Of a DNA stretch of 37,931 nucleotides, positions 24,881 through 32,473 are shown one piece after another. The stretch spans positions 1-37,931 of the forward strand of contig CAKVIG010000014.1 of assembly GCA_934754515.1 (NCBI GenBank). Direction: 5' to 3'. This stretch comes from an uncultured Candidatus Melainabacteria bacterium. GTDB taxonomy: Bacteria; Cyanobacteriota; Vampirovibrionia; Gastranaerophilales; Gastranaerophilaceae. Below the pieces are notes generated by a model, which saw only the letters and a list, made by a program, of their open reading frames with translations, made no database searches and was not told the DNA's origin. Made by a program: the position numbers and the translations under genes. Each line of letters starts with the position of its first letter. Position 1 is the stretch's first letter.

Positions 24881-24942
24881 ACAAAAGTTGACTAAATGTC
24901 AAGTTTTGTGAGAGGGGAGGTAGACAGTCTACCGATTCCGCC
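24881..24942. repeat. Structured insert ending in an inverted piece of tRNA-Leu
   Basis: 24881-24908 is a hairpin (ACAAAAGTTGAC / GTCAAGTTTTGT, one mismatch). 24919-24933 is a perfect palindrome GGTAGAC-a-GTCTACC. 24927-24942 (GTCTACCGATTCCGCC) is the exact reverse complement of tRNA bases 24981-24996. Confidence 0.85.
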
Positions 24943-24972
24943 GCAGAGAAATGACAATTTAATAATCCGCAT

Positions 24973-25059
24973 GCCCTTGTGGCGGAATCGGTAGACGCGT
25001 TGGACTTAAAATCCAATCGGGGTTCACCCTCGGTGCCAGTTCAAGTCTGGCCAAGGGCA
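24973..25059 (+). tRNA. tRNA-Leu(TAA)
   Basis: The acceptor stem is GCCCTTG (24973-24979) with CAAGGGC (25052-25058) and discriminator A. The anticodon arm TTGGA-CTTAAAA-TCCAA has anticodon TAA. A long variable arm (TCGGGGTTCACCCTCGG) is typical of leucine. The T arm is CCAG-TTCAAGT-CTGG. CCA is not encoded. It reads UUA (and UUG by wobble), a common codon in this AT-rich genome. It is the only intact tRNA gene I see in the window, and it is flanked on both sides by partial copies of itself. Confidence 0.95.
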
Positions 25060-25063
25060 ATTA

Positions 25064-25097
25064 TAAAAAGGCTTTCCATTTTGGGAGGTCTTTTTTT
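25064..25097 (+). terminator. Terminator of tRNA-Leu
   Basis: AGGCTTTCC and GGGAGGTCT can pair imperfectly around ATTTT, followed by a seven-base T-run. A diverged copy is at 25270-25301. Confidence 0.7.
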
Positions 25098-25099
25098 AT

Positions 25100-25263
25100 G
25101 CCCTTGACGCTCGAACCTAATCGGTTCTTGCTTGCCAGACTGCGCCTGTGCAATCAAAGATTGACTACGGCGCAGACGTAAAGTTTCGGTCAAATTCACC
25201 GACTCACCGTCGCTGAAATTGACCTCTACTCCGAGCTGCCGCATTCAAGTCTGGCCAAGGGCA
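25100..25263 (+). pseudogene. tRNA-Leu remnant: both acceptor arms kept, interior replaced
   Basis: It begins GCCCTTG (25100-25106) and ends TTCAAGTCTGGCCAAGGGCA (25244-25263), as in tRNA-Leu. Between these lie about 137 nt of unrelated sequence with three successive hairpins: GAACC/GGTTC (25113-25127), CTGCGCC/GGCGCAG (25140-25175) and GGTCAA/TTGACC (25188-25224). The T-stem no longer pairs and there is no anticodon arm, so it is not a working tRNA. Confidence 0.75.
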
Positions 25264-25269
25264 ATTTAA

Positions 25270-25301
25270 AAAAGACTTTCCATTTTGGAAGGTCTTTTTT
25301 T
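25270..25301 (+). terminator. Duplicated tRNA terminator
   Basis: AGACTTTCC and GGAAGGTCT flank ATTTT and a T-run follows. Together with 25244-25269 it is a copy of 25040-25097. Confidence 0.75.
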
Positions 25302-25328
25302 GTATTAAAAGTTAAAGTATTAAGGCAA

Positions 25329-25362
25329 TAAAAAAGGCTGATTTTATGCAAAATCAGCCTTA
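25329..25362 (-). terminator. Terminator of the 25406-25792 gene
   Basis: On the minus strand AAGGCTGATTTT pairs with AAAATCAGCCTT around a 4-nt loop and runs into TTTTTTATT. It lies about 45 nt after the stop. Confidence 0.9.
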
Positions 25363-25405
25363 TAAAGATTAGTGTAGAAAAATAAAGAAAAAGAGAAATG
25401 TTTTG

Positions 25406-25792
25406 TTATTCAGCCATACCCATCAATCTGTCCATTACGGTATCCATAACGGCAGGTGCTAATTCTTCGCCGAATTCTTCTTGAACAATTCCGTAAATCA
25501 TTTCAAATTGTTCCATATAGCCTGCAACTCTGTCTTGTGTTGCTGCATCAACGGCATTTGCACCATCAACATCTGCTGCTTCTTTTGTAGTTTGAGGAGC
25601 TACAAAGAAATTGTTACTTGCAAGAAAATCCATAACCTTAGAAGGGTCTACTTGAGTTTCTGCATGATTATTTGTTAAAACTTGTTCTTGTGGTTGGCCT
25701 TCTTTTTGAACATCTCCGTTTCTTCTTTGAGGAATGTAACCGCCAACACCGTAGTTACCATATCCTGAAAGTCTTCCGATTCCGTCTGTCAT
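25406..25792 (-). CDS. Unknown small protein under a flagellar (sigma-28) promoter, second gene
   Basis: I do not recognise the family. The protein has 128 aa: a Gly/Tyr-rich, probably disordered start (GIGRLSGYGNYGVGGYIPQRR), a polar middle, and a helical acidic C-terminus (VAGYMEQFEMIYGIVQEEFGEEL, then VMDTVMDRLMGMAE). No membrane segment or signal peptide is seen. It is not visibly homologous to the 6926-7396 product, yet the two share a perfect sigma-28 promoter and upstream box and are both single-gene units with strong terminators. A helical bundle C-terminus could suit a chaperone, anti-sigma or export-related role, but that is a guess. The start is well supported by AAGGAG about 7 nt upstream. 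Confidence 0.75.
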   Translation of the reverse strand: MTDGIGRLSGYGNYGVGGYIPQRRNGDVQKEGQPQEQVLTNNHAETQVDPSKVMDFLASNNFFVAPQTTKEAADVDGANAVDAATQDRVAGYMEQFEMIYGIVQEEFGEELAPAVMDTVMDRLMGMAE

Positions 25793-25835
25793 TTTTCTAC
25801 TCCTTTTAAAACTTTTGCTTTTCTTTACATCATGT

Positions 25836-25895
25836 ATATCGGCATATTTTTGAAAAACTTTAGCGTTTTGAAGGATATTGTTACAAATCGTTACA
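25836..25895 (-). promoter_or_regulatory. Sigma-28 (FliA-type) promoter with upstream direct-repeat box
   Basis: Minus strand: TAAAGTTT (25855-25862), 11 nt, GCCGATAT (25836-25843). The TGTAAC direct repeat (25890-25895 and 25880-25885) is 10 bp in period. Its nearer half-site lies at the same distance (17 nt) from the -35 as in the promoter at 7424-7483. Confidence 0.85.
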
Positions 25896-25934
25896 TAAGA
25901 GGGTGAAAGTCTAGTTATAATTGGATTTTAAAAT

Positions 25935-25971
25935 GTGGAAAGGGAATAAGGTAATAGGGGAATAAGAGGTT
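25935..25971. repeat. GGGAATAAG repeat beside the left MITE-like element
   Basis: It contains GGAAAGGGAATAAG and GGGGAATAAGAGGTT. The reverse complement of these pieces (AACCTCTTATTCCCC and ATTCCCTTT) stands at 37797-37824, just outside the right-hand element. Confidence 0.6.
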
Positions 25972-25977
25972 AAAATA

Positions 25978-26151
25978 ATAGTTAATAAAAAGCTAGATTC
26001 TTCGTTTTACAATATACTTTCAAGTTGGTATTAAACACTACTGGAAGTGAAGTTAAAAACAATTTCTCTGAATGACGTAGCGTAAGACTACTAGCTAGGC
26101 GTCATTCTGAGGTTCGATTAGAACCGAGGAATCCAGCCTTTTATTAACTAT
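25978..26151. mobile_element. MITE-like element B, 174 bp
   Basis: The ends form 27-bp terminal inverted repeats with about three mismatches: ATAGTTAATAAAAAGCTAGA... at the left (25978-26004) and its counterpart (26125-26151) at the right. Inside are hairpins AATGACG/CGTCATT (26071-26106) and GGTTC/GAACC (26111-26125). It has no ORF, so mobilisation would need a transposase from elsewhere. The gap 25793-26225 has no gene. Confidence 0.6.
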
Positions 26152-26210
26152 ATTTCTTTTATCAAAATAGTCAAGTAAGATGAGGAAATGACCAAATTTT
26201 TGCAAAATTG

Positions 26211-26242
26211 GGCGTTTAAGAGGTCTTAACCTCTTAAACGCC
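26211..26242 (-). terminator. Hairpin covering the terminase stop codon
   Basis: A perfect 14-bp stem, GGCGTTTAAGAGGT with ACCTCTTAAACGCC, and a 4-nt loop. One arm encodes the last codons and the TAA overlaps the arm-loop junction. The downstream T-run is weak (CAATTTTG), so it may be a transcript end or a 3' stabiliser. Confidence 0.6.
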
Positions 26243-27527
26243 AATAGTATTCGACTAAATAACTTATCGCATCAAATGGATGTTCCAAAAACTTGAAATC
26301 TCGATTTGATTTAATCTGATTATGTGTCGGAACATCAACAATACTCGTCCCTTCTTTAAACGACAAATTATATATATTATACAAAATCCACTTGCATCGT
26401 CTTGGGTCGACAAACAAATGTCTTTCGCCCTTTGAGTTTTTAACACGAGCGTTAAATGCAGAAATTCTATTCATAATCGGCGGGTTATAATCTCTTAACC
26501 TGAATTTGACATCATTGTAGCCATATTCAAGCAAACTATTTTTTATAATTGCATAATTTGTGTATTCACTCTGTGTACTTCTATTGTCACCGGAAGCGTC
26601 ACCATTAACAATTATAGATGATTTATGTTTTGGATATCTTCGGATAAATTCGTTGATACACTGTTGAGTTGAAGTATTTTCAATCACAATTTCATCGAAA
26701 AAGTAAACATTCTCATCATCTTTGTGTGCCAACGCCCAACACATCGGGTCAACGTTAAAATCACAAGTTAAATGTAAAGGCAAATCAGGATTATACCGAA
26801 GCTTAAGTTTATTCCCTTCATCAAATCCTTTAACAACAAGTCCTGACGAATAATCCCCAAACTCGCCCAAAACATTTATCTTATAATATTCTTCATCAAA
26901 ACTTTCCTTCATTGATTGAATAAAGTGTGGTGGCAAATAAATATTATTTGTAGTTGGCGCAATAATAAGGCGATAATTTTCTTTTGAATGTTCGACAAAC
27001 CTCTGCCAAATCCAACCCTTATCCGCTTGCGGGTTTGTATGCCCGAACAAACGATAACGGAAATCAACCCAGTTTTTCCCTCTATAAGTATTTCTTAAAC
27101 GCCCAATGAGTTGTTTAAATGAAGAATCCGTAATTTGTGACGCCTCTTCTATCTCTGCCCAATGCAAGTTTAATGATTTAAAGCGTTCAGGGTCTTCTAG
27201 CGCAGAAAATAAAATTTCCGAACCGTTTGAAAATTTTATCATTTTTTCAAGTTTATTATATATGTAATCTTTATCCTGTATGTAACCAAAGTTTTCTAAG
27301 TGGTCAAGATAAGAAACAAGTGTAGTTTTTCTAACAAGTTCGTATTCTTTTGCACCGACTAAACCTCGTGACCCCGGATATTTTTTAGCCAATAGAATTC
27401 CTAAAAGTGACCCGCACCAAGTTTTTCCGCTTCCATAACCGCCTTGATAAATCGCAACATCTAATGCTTCAGAATGAGGAATTTCTATAAACTCTTTTTG
27501 TTTGTCTAATAATTTATATTTAACCAT
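26226..27527 (-). CDS. Phage terminase large subunit
   Basis: The packaging motor ATPase-nuclease. Walker A is GGYGSGKT (29-36), and the Walker B-like strand with catalytic Glu is HWAEIEEA. The RNase H-like nuclease acidic residues are in CDFNVDPMCW, VNGDASGDN and HPFDAISYLVEYY. The fold resembles PBSX/T4-type large terminases of about 430 aa. I place the start at ATG 27527, giving 433 aa, because GGAGG stands 8 nt before it; the longer frame to 27584 only overlaps the upstream gene. The gene follows DUF1353 by 2 nt and is last in the block, with no portal or capsid gene after it. All key residues look intact, so it is probably functional. Confidence 0.92.
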   Translation of the reverse strand: MVKYKLLDKQKEFIEIPHSEALDVAIYQGGYGSGKTWCGSLLGILLAKKYPGSRGLVGAKEYELVRKTTLVSYLDHLENFGYIQDKDYIYNKLEKMIKFSNGSEILFSALEDPERFKSLNLHWAEIEEASQITDSSFKQLIGRLRNTYRGKNWVDFRYRLFGHTNPQADKGWIWQRFVEHSKENYRLIIAPTTNNIYLPPHFIQSMKESFDEEYYKINVLGEFGDYSSGLVVKGFDEGNKLKLRYNPDLPLHLTCDFNVDPMCWALAHKDDENVYFFDEIVIENTSTQQCINEFIRRYPKHKSSIIVNGDASGDNRSTQSEYTNYAIIKNSLLEYGYNDVKFRLRDYNPPIMNRISAFNARVKNSKGERHLFVDPRRCKWILYNIYNLSFKEGTSIVDVPTHNQIKSNRDFKFLEHPFDAISYLVEYYWRLRG

Positions 27528-27529
27528 TC

Positions 27530-27988
27530 CTAATTCCTCCATCCACAAAATGTTTGAAAAATGTTTACCGAATGCTTCATCCAAAAACGTTTAAACGCAT
27601 TAACCCGACTAGCTTCTAGTAACGCATTAAAAACCTCGGTAGAAAAATTTTTGTCATTATCTATGTAGTTATGGTTTTCACACAACACATCATGAATTAA
27701 CGCCGCTACTAAAAAGCGGTTATCGGTATTAGAACCGATAACACGCCAAAACAGTTTAGGAATGGAAGCCCCATCGTAGCAATAACCTTTTGGAATTTCA
27801 AAATTATATGTCTTATATTTTTTATAATCCGCAAGACGTACCTTCAAGGCTTTTTTATTAACAAAGGGGTATTTTTCAATAGATTTTTTATCCTCTTCAC
27901 TCATATTAGGAACAAAATACCTTATTCCCACATGCGGTATATCATCAAAAAATATCCCTACATCTTTGTTTGAATACCATTCTTTCAA
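27530..27988 (-). CDS. DUF1353 family phage protein
   Basis: A 152-aa protein. The segment FEIPKGYCYDGASIPKLFWRV followed by AALIHDVLCEN is the signature of DUF1353, a small family common in phage late regions with no established biochemical role. The conserved Asp, His and Asp residues in YDGASIP and IHDVL could form a metal site. It sits between a small Ig-like structural gene and the terminase, almost touching both. Confidence 0.85.
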   Translation of the reverse strand: MKEWYSNKDVGIFFDDIPHVGIRYFVPNMSEEDKKSIEKYPFVNKKALKVRLADYKKYKTYNFEIPKGYCYDGASIPKLFWRVIGSNTDNRFLVAALIHDVLCENHNYIDNDKNFSTEVFNALLEASRVNAFKRFWMKHSVNIFQTFCGWRN

Positions 27989-27989
27989 A

Positions 27990-28361
27990 TTAAATACCCA
28001 TAACCTTTCGAGGATAAACTATAATTAAATTTTTATCCCCATAATTACTACCTTCGATGATTAAAGTATCTTCGGTTTTAGTTTCTGTATCACAGACTTT
28101 TATACCATAAGTATAAATCGCATAGCTTTTACCTTTTGGCACTTTTAATAAGTCTGTAAAATCAGCCGTTAAAGAAAATACTACAAAATCGCTTTTATTA
28201 CTTGCAACTTGCAATTCATTTCCGATAAGATTTTGTTTTGCATCTTGTATTGCGAAATATACAACGTAATTTTTATTTGTATCTAATCCTGATATTGTAA
28301 TGTTCCCACTATCACCTTGGTATAAAACAATCATACCTTCATTATTTATTTCTATGCTCAT
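27990..28361 (-). CDS. Small beta-rich phage structural protein
   Basis: 123 aa, mainly beta strands with no cysteine-rich or catalytic motif. The start MIVLYQGDSGNITISGL, continuing NYVVYFAIQDAK, resembles N-terminal domains of phage baseplate or fibre-attachment proteins. Assigned as structural from its fold look and position between the fibre gene and DUF1353. The start has AAGGAAAA upstream. Confidence 0.55.
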   Translation of the reverse strand: MSIEINNEGMIVLYQGDSGNITISGLDTNKNYVVYFAIQDAKQNLIGNELQVASNKSDFVVFSLTADFTDLLKVPKGKSYAIYTYGIKVCDTETKTEDTLIIEGSNYGDKNLIIVYPRKVMGI

Positions 28362-28376
28362 AAAATTTTCCTTATT

Positions 28377-30128
28377 TTATCCTAGTATAGTTTTTCCAAC
28401 TGCAAAATAATCCCCTGTCGCATTTGCTACAAAAGAACTCTTAGTCTTGCTTCCGTTTGCCAATGTTACAGCATAATTAGTATCTTTGTATGGTAGCAAA
28501 TTCACTGTTTGTCCGCTCGTAGCACTACCCCATTGCTTTAGCGTTAAGTCTGCTGTTTGCTCGTAGTTATCACCACTTTCGATTACATCCGAGCCTTTGC
28601 AAGTCGCTAAAGTAAAATCAGTGTCGCCAAGAGTATAATAATGCGTATAACCGCATTGTTCATACAAATTCTGCACTCTATCTCTGTAAGCCACATCAAC
28701 AATCTTAGAGCCTGTTTTAGATTGTGTGTAAGGTATTTTTAAACAAGGTTGGTAAACAAGGTTGCCGTCAACGTAGATTTTAAAAGCGTTAAGGTCGATT
28801 GATGTTTTGAAATATATATCATCAGCATTTGACATTCCTATCCGGAAAAATTTATCTACTGTGTTAACCAGATAAGAAAAATCTGTTACTTGTTCTTTTG
28901 TATATTCAACACCATTAATTTTAATACGACATAAATTTGGTGTAATAACTACATCGCAAAATACTTGTTCTCCATTAGCAATTTTATGTTGGCTTTGTTG
29001 TATAGAAAAAACATTAGGTTTACTACCATCATACGTTCTTAACATTATACTACTATTTACAAGCCTTAAATCAAAGTTGAAATTTTTATTCCAAATGGTC
29101 TGCTGAACATAATTAGTATTGAACACAAAGCTAGATGTAAATCTAAGACTTTCTGTAATTTTGCCTAGCTCTGGTACATTAGGCGTTTTGATAAAATTAC
29201 TACTACTAAACCCACTAGCTACCCCGTCATTACTAATAACAGGACTGCCGACAACTTCGTAGTTATCAGCCTTAATGGTATCAATACCTGTTTTGTTACC
29301 GTTAAAAACCTCTTTACCGTCAACTGTGATTGAGAAGGCTTTGAGGTCGATACTAGATGTGGTAGAATAATATCCTGCTTGACCAATACCCAAATATGTT
29401 TCATTTAATATGGTAACTTCGGCACTATCTATAGATGAAATTAAATTGTTGTTTATTTTTAAATAATACATTGTTCCTGTCCAGCCAATATCACATATAT
29501 AGTCAGTATTAAGCTGAATGAAATTTGTATTGGATTTTAAATCTACAATTGGGTCAACGAAACGGTTTCTAAAAAATATTTCTCCAGAAGGTCTTACCAT
29601 AACACAAGCGTCTTTTTCTCCATTAAGTCTTATTAGACCTTGTATTGCGTCATACTTGTTACAATTAAATTTAAAGCTAATGTTCCAAGGTTTTGATGTA
29701 TCAAAATTTGGGTATACTAAATAATTCCCGCTACTAAACCCTCTAGCCACCCCATTATCCGTAATCGTAGGATTACCATAAACCGTAAACTTGGATTTGT
29801 CAAAGGTGGAATGCTTTTGAAGTTTTAATTTATTTGATATAACATTTTCATTATTTATTTTTAATTCAGGAAAATATAAAGAATTTGTGATAAATTTCTT
29901 TAGGTTAGATGCTGCTTCTTCTGCACTCTTAGCACTTTTATTTGCAGAATCTGCATTTTGTTCAGAAATTTTTGCATAATATTTTGACGAATACTCACCA
30001 TTTTCTATCGGTTTATCAAGTTTTATAGCCCATTGTTTCGATAAATCAGCATAAAAAGAACTCGCTTCATGTGAAACTTTCACATTAGAAACTTGATTAG
30101 GTTTTTTTATTTTTATTACATCATTCAT
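28377..30128 (-). CDS. Phage tail fibre with two LamG-like domains
   Basis: A 583-aa fibre protein. The N-terminus WAIKLDKPIENGEYSSKYYAKISEQNADSANKSAKSA, typified by EYSSKYYA and Ala/Ser repeats, is the common attachment and coiled-coil start of phage side fibres. Two homologous concanavalin/LamG-like domains follow, about residues 85-275 and 285-445. Both open with VARGFSSGNY or VASGFSSSNF and end near SIDLKAFSITVDGKEV or SIDLNAFKIYVDGNLV. The C-terminal 130 residues may be the receptor tip. LamG-type domains often bind glycans, so cell-surface recognition is likely. The start overlaps the tail of the upstream gene's region, with GGAG upstream. Confidence 0.8.
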   Translation of the reverse strand: MNDVIKIKKPNQVSNVKVSHEASSFYADLSKQWAIKLDKPIENGEYSSKYYAKISEQNADSANKSAKSAEEAASNLKKFITNSLYFPELKINNENVISNKLKLQKHSTFDKSKFTVYGNPTITDNGVARGFSSGNYLVYPNFDTSKPWNISFKFNCNKYDAIQGLIRLNGEKDACVMVRPSGEIFFRNRFVDPIVDLKSNTNFIQLNTDYICDIGWTGTMYYLKINNNLISSIDSAEVTILNETYLGIGQAGYYSTTSSIDLKAFSITVDGKEVFNGNKTGIDTIKADNYEVVGSPVISNDGVASGFSSSNFIKTPNVPELGKITESLRFTSSFVFNTNYVQQTIWNKNFNFDLRLVNSSIMLRTYDGSKPNVFSIQQSQHKIANGEQVFCDVVITPNLCRIKINGVEYTKEQVTDFSYLVNTVDKFFRIGMSNADDIYFKTSIDLNAFKIYVDGNLVYQPCLKIPYTQSKTGSKIVDVAYRDRVQNLYEQCGYTHYYTLGDTDFTLATCKGSDVIESGDNYEQTADLTLKQWGSATSGQTVNLLPYKDTNYAVTLANGSKTKSSFVANATGDYFAVGKTILG

Positions 30129-30130
30129 TA

Positions 30131-30613
30131 TTAAACTCCATTAAAATCACTTACTGTTCGCATAAGGCACTCTTTTACAAACTCTAAAGTTGCAGTTTTC
30201 TTTTCCTGCAAGGTTTGCATATAAGCTTGATTAATATCTTCCGAGAAATCCGGCTGTTTATAAGTTATAATTTCAACACTTTGTCCCAGCTCTAATCCGG
30301 CTTTAATTTGAAGTAACAAGTCAGATAAAAAATCTTTTTTAGAACCGTATTTCATATTAACCTGTCTTCTAATCCAACCTAGCGATGTTTGGAAGAATTC
30401 TTGATTAAATAAGCTTTCTCTTTGTGCAGATAATTCTTCTTCATAATTTGGATTAATTTCAGCGACACCGTTTACCATGATTTCATTTTTTTCTAAAGCA
30501 TAAAGCGTTCCATCTTCTGTTTCTTCAATTAACATTCCGCGCTTATGATTGTATTCAACGATAAAATCAGCTCTTTCAAAATCTGTATAAGGTTTTTCTA
30601 ATTTATATGCCAT
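30131..30613 (-). CDS. Unknown phage protein, possible tail assembly factor
   Basis: I do not recognise this 160-aa protein. The first third looks beta (FIVEYNHKRGMLIEETEDGTLYALE) and the rest helical, with a conserved-looking FQTSLGWIRRQVNMKYGSKKDFLSDLLLQIKAGL core. It sits between two fibre genes, which suits a fibre assembly or accessory protein. A strong TAAGGAGG site supports the start. Confidence 0.65.
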   Translation of the reverse strand: MAYKLEKPYTDFERADFIVEYNHKRGMLIEETEDGTLYALEKNEIMVNGVAEINPNYEEELSAQRESLFNQEFFQTSLGWIRRQVNMKYGSKKDFLSDLLLQIKAGLELGQSVEIITYKQPDFSEDINQAYMQTLQEKKTATLEFVKECLMRTVSDFNGV

Positions 30614-30622
30614 ATTTCCTCC

Positions 30623-31186
30623 TTAAATTCCGCAAGCATACCAGCATTCACTGTGGTTTATGTAGCCGGTCGTTGCTTGAGAAGTTGTTTTGCTCCAAAA
30701 TCCCATCCAGCGTTCTGCAACTCCGCCGGAACCGCTTCCGCCGGAATTTTTTAAAATTACATAATTTGTGTTAGAAAATGCTTTTGGAAAAACAACTGTT
30801 CTGTTGTAGTCACCACCACCGGTTAAAACTCCGCCTTGTTCAATCCAAACTCTAGTAGTTTTTTCTTTTTCAGAAAAATATTCTCTGTACCAAGAAGAAT
30901 CGTTTTGATAAAACGTAATAAATAAACCATTCTCACCTATAAGATTGTTCGTAGTTTCTGTAAAAGTTGCGGTTAAAGTCGTATTCAAATTTTCAACTAA
31001 CTTATTGACATTTTCTCCTAAGGTTGAAATTGACGTGTTGGCAGTTGCAATATTTGCATTTATTGTTGCTACATTTGAGGCTAAATTTTCAGATACGTCC
31101 GTAATTTTGTTATCTAAATATTCAAAGTTATTATTCATGACATCAGAAGATGCCAATGAACCATATTCAATTTCAGTTAACGCCAT
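30623..31186 (-). CDS. Short tail fibre/spike with gp53-like C-terminal domain
   Basis: A 187-aa protein. The N-terminus is short (MALTEIEYGSLASSDVMNNNF), followed by a coiled-coil-prone Asn/Thr-rich stretch (about 30-80). The Gly-rich C-terminal domain carries VVFPKAFSNTNYVILKN, MGFWSKTT and WYACGI. The FP-AF and final aromatic-Gly pattern is like the gp53-like tail fibre C-terminal domain, a receptor-binding knob. The start, with AAAGGAG, lies inside the end of the preceding gene (14-bp overlap). Confidence 0.75.
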   Translation of the reverse strand: MALTEIEYGSLASSDVMNNNFEYLDNKITDVSENLASNVATINANIATANTSISTLGENVNKLVENLNTTLTATFTETTNNLIGENGLFITFYQNDSSWYREYFSEKEKTTRVWIEQGGVLTGGGDYNRTVVFPKAFSNTNYVILKNSGGSGSGGVAERWMGFWSKTTSQATTGYINHSECWYACGI

Positions 31187-31427
31187 CTTTGCTCCTTTCG
31201 TTTATTAAAGTGTCATAAATTTTATCCACTTTTTTATTAATATCCATAATTTGTTCTTTCATATTCCCAAATTCTGATTTTGTTATATACACCTGCGCAA
31301 CTTCACTCAGGATTTCTCGATGCGTTTGCTCTAATTTTTCAGGAGTGACGAACAAGTTGTACTGAAATAACAGCGCAACGCAGACTATAAAAGCAGGTGC
31401 ATATTTATAAATGTATTCTTTGTCCAA
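31173..31427 (-). CDS. Small one-helix membrane protein with coiled coil
   Basis: 84 aa: a membrane helix near the N-terminus (APAFIVCVALLFQYNLFV) and then a helical charged stretch (KLEQTHREILSEV through MDINKKVDKIYDTLINE). In a late phage region this suits a holin-like, spanin-like or XhlA-like lysis accessory, but no lysis enzyme is seen here to support it. The start codon is TTG with GGGGA 7 nt upstream. Confidence 0.6.
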   Translation of the reverse strand: MDKEYIYKYAPAFIVCVALLFQYNLFVTPEKLEQTHREILSEVAQVYITKSEFGNMKEQIMDINKKVDKIYDTLINERSKDGVN

Positions 31428-31438
31428 TTTTTTATCCC

Positions 31439-32044
31439 CTATAATGCATTATTTGCAAGTACTCTCAAAATATCAGACAATTGATTCATTAAGTCCGTAT
31501 CACCACCGCTGAAAGTGCTTGTGTTTGTTGCATTACCCTTACTTGTATTCAATGAAGTATTTTGCATGTCGGAAAGAATGTTATAACCTTTTTGGTATTG
31601 ACTCATAAGGTTATTTATTAAATTCCAGGTATCATTTTGAGAATTTGAAAGTAGTGTATTCATATAATCTGCAAGCGCATTAGCATTTGTATTTGACAAG
31701 TTTTTATACAAATCCGTTGCTTGAGAAGAACGAATCATGTTTCTGTTTGAAAGCGGATTAATAATGTTGTTTTCTAAATTTGTCCTTGTTTGAGTATTCA
31801 TATTATTTACAAACGAATTTAATTTTGCTTGATTTGTTGTTGAATTCAAACTCGGATTAAGATACTCATTCAATAACGAGTCGATGTTGTTATTTACAAA
31901 TTTGTAAATAGAATTCAGAGCTGTACCATCATTAAATGATGAAACGGTGCCTGAATTTGTAGTAGTTGCGGTTGCATACGGGTTAGATGTTGTAGTATTT
32001 CCGTATGTAGTCGAACGTGTTGTAGTTGTGGATTTTTTTCCCAT
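31439..32044 (-). CDS. Thr/Asn-rich virion-like protein
   Basis: A 201-aa protein. The start MGKKSTTTTRSTTYGNTTTSNPYATATTTN is low-complexity (Thr/Asn/Ser), read here as MGKKSTTTT then YGNTTTSNPYA. The rest is helical with many Asn (LLNEYLNPSLNSTTNQAKLNSF, NPLSNRNMIRSSQATDLY). Similar Thr-rich starts and NPL-RNMIRSSQAT blocks occur in phage structural or DNA-ejection proteins, as I remember them. ATG 32044 is chosen because AAAGGAG precedes it; the frame stays open to 32230, but that part covers a dispersed repeat. Confidence 0.65.
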   Translation of the reverse strand: MGKKSTTTTRSTTYGNTTTSNPYATATTTNSGTVSSFNDGTALNSIYKFVNNNIDSLLNEYLNPSLNSTTNQAKLNSFVNNMNTQTRTNLENNIINPLSNRNMIRSSQATDLYKNLSNTNANALADYMNTLLSNSQNDTWNLINNLMSQYQKGYNILSDMQNTSLNTSKGNATNTSTFSGGDTDLMNQLSDILRVLANNAL

Positions 32045-32438
32045 TTTTACTCCTTTCGTTTTATTTTTTCTTTGTTTTTGTGAGTCTTGACCATTATCTT
32101 GGCAAGGGAGCACTTTAATAAATTGAACGACATTCATGCCGCGAACGTGCGTGCGAACATGGAATGTGACTTTGAGGCAAGCTTGTATAGAGAAAATAAA
32201 ATTTTGTATTTCACTTATGCTTGCCGACAAAATATTTACGTGCGTAGCACCGATAGTGAGCGAGAGAGTGCAAGCTCTGCTTGCTAATCATTCATTTTGT
32301 TCAACGCTCGTAAGAGCGTAAGAAGAGGTAGCGTGTTTTCTCTTTCTTTTGGTACTCAAGCACAGCGCGGGTGGTAGTAGTAGAAAACGTTCTCTGCAGA
32401 ATCATATAAAACAAAACCAACCACAGCTATCTACCCTA
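32045..32438. repeat. Gap with dispersed repeat family D, copy 2
   Basis: CGACATTCATGCCGCGAACGTG and GTGCGTAGCACCGATAGTGAGCG followed by GCAAGCTCTGCTTGCTA are shared, in diverged form, with 8959-9060. A CGCTC-gtaa-GAGCG hairpin follows near 32306. No gene is seen. The stretch separates the minus-strand phage genes from the plus-strand cassette. Confidence 0.6.
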
Positions 32439-32467
32439 TTGTAAAAAACATTAAAATAAATTATAAT
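32439..32467 (+). promoter_or_regulatory. Promoter consistent with a leaderless transcript
   Basis: TTGTAA (32439-32444), a 17-nt spacer and TATAAT (32462-32467), with 6 nt to the ATG at 32474 and no ribosome site. Confidence 0.6.
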
Positions 32468-32473
32468 ATTTTC

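Noticed and set aside
25100..25263. Second functional tRNA with an intron-like insert
   Set aside because: The ends pair as an acceptor stem, but there is no anticodon arm and the T-stem is broken, so it is a remnant.
26108..26128. GGTTCGATTAGAACC as a possible tRNA T-arm
   Set aside because: No acceptor or anticodon arm surrounds it; it is an internal hairpin of the MITE-like element.
27528..27584. N-terminal extension of the terminase
   Set aside because: It overlaps the coding end of DUF1353, and GGAGG directs the start to 27527.
32045..32230. N-terminal extension of the Thr/Asn-rich virion protein
   Set aside because: The extension is translated repeat sequence; a strong AAAGGAG stands before ATG 32044.
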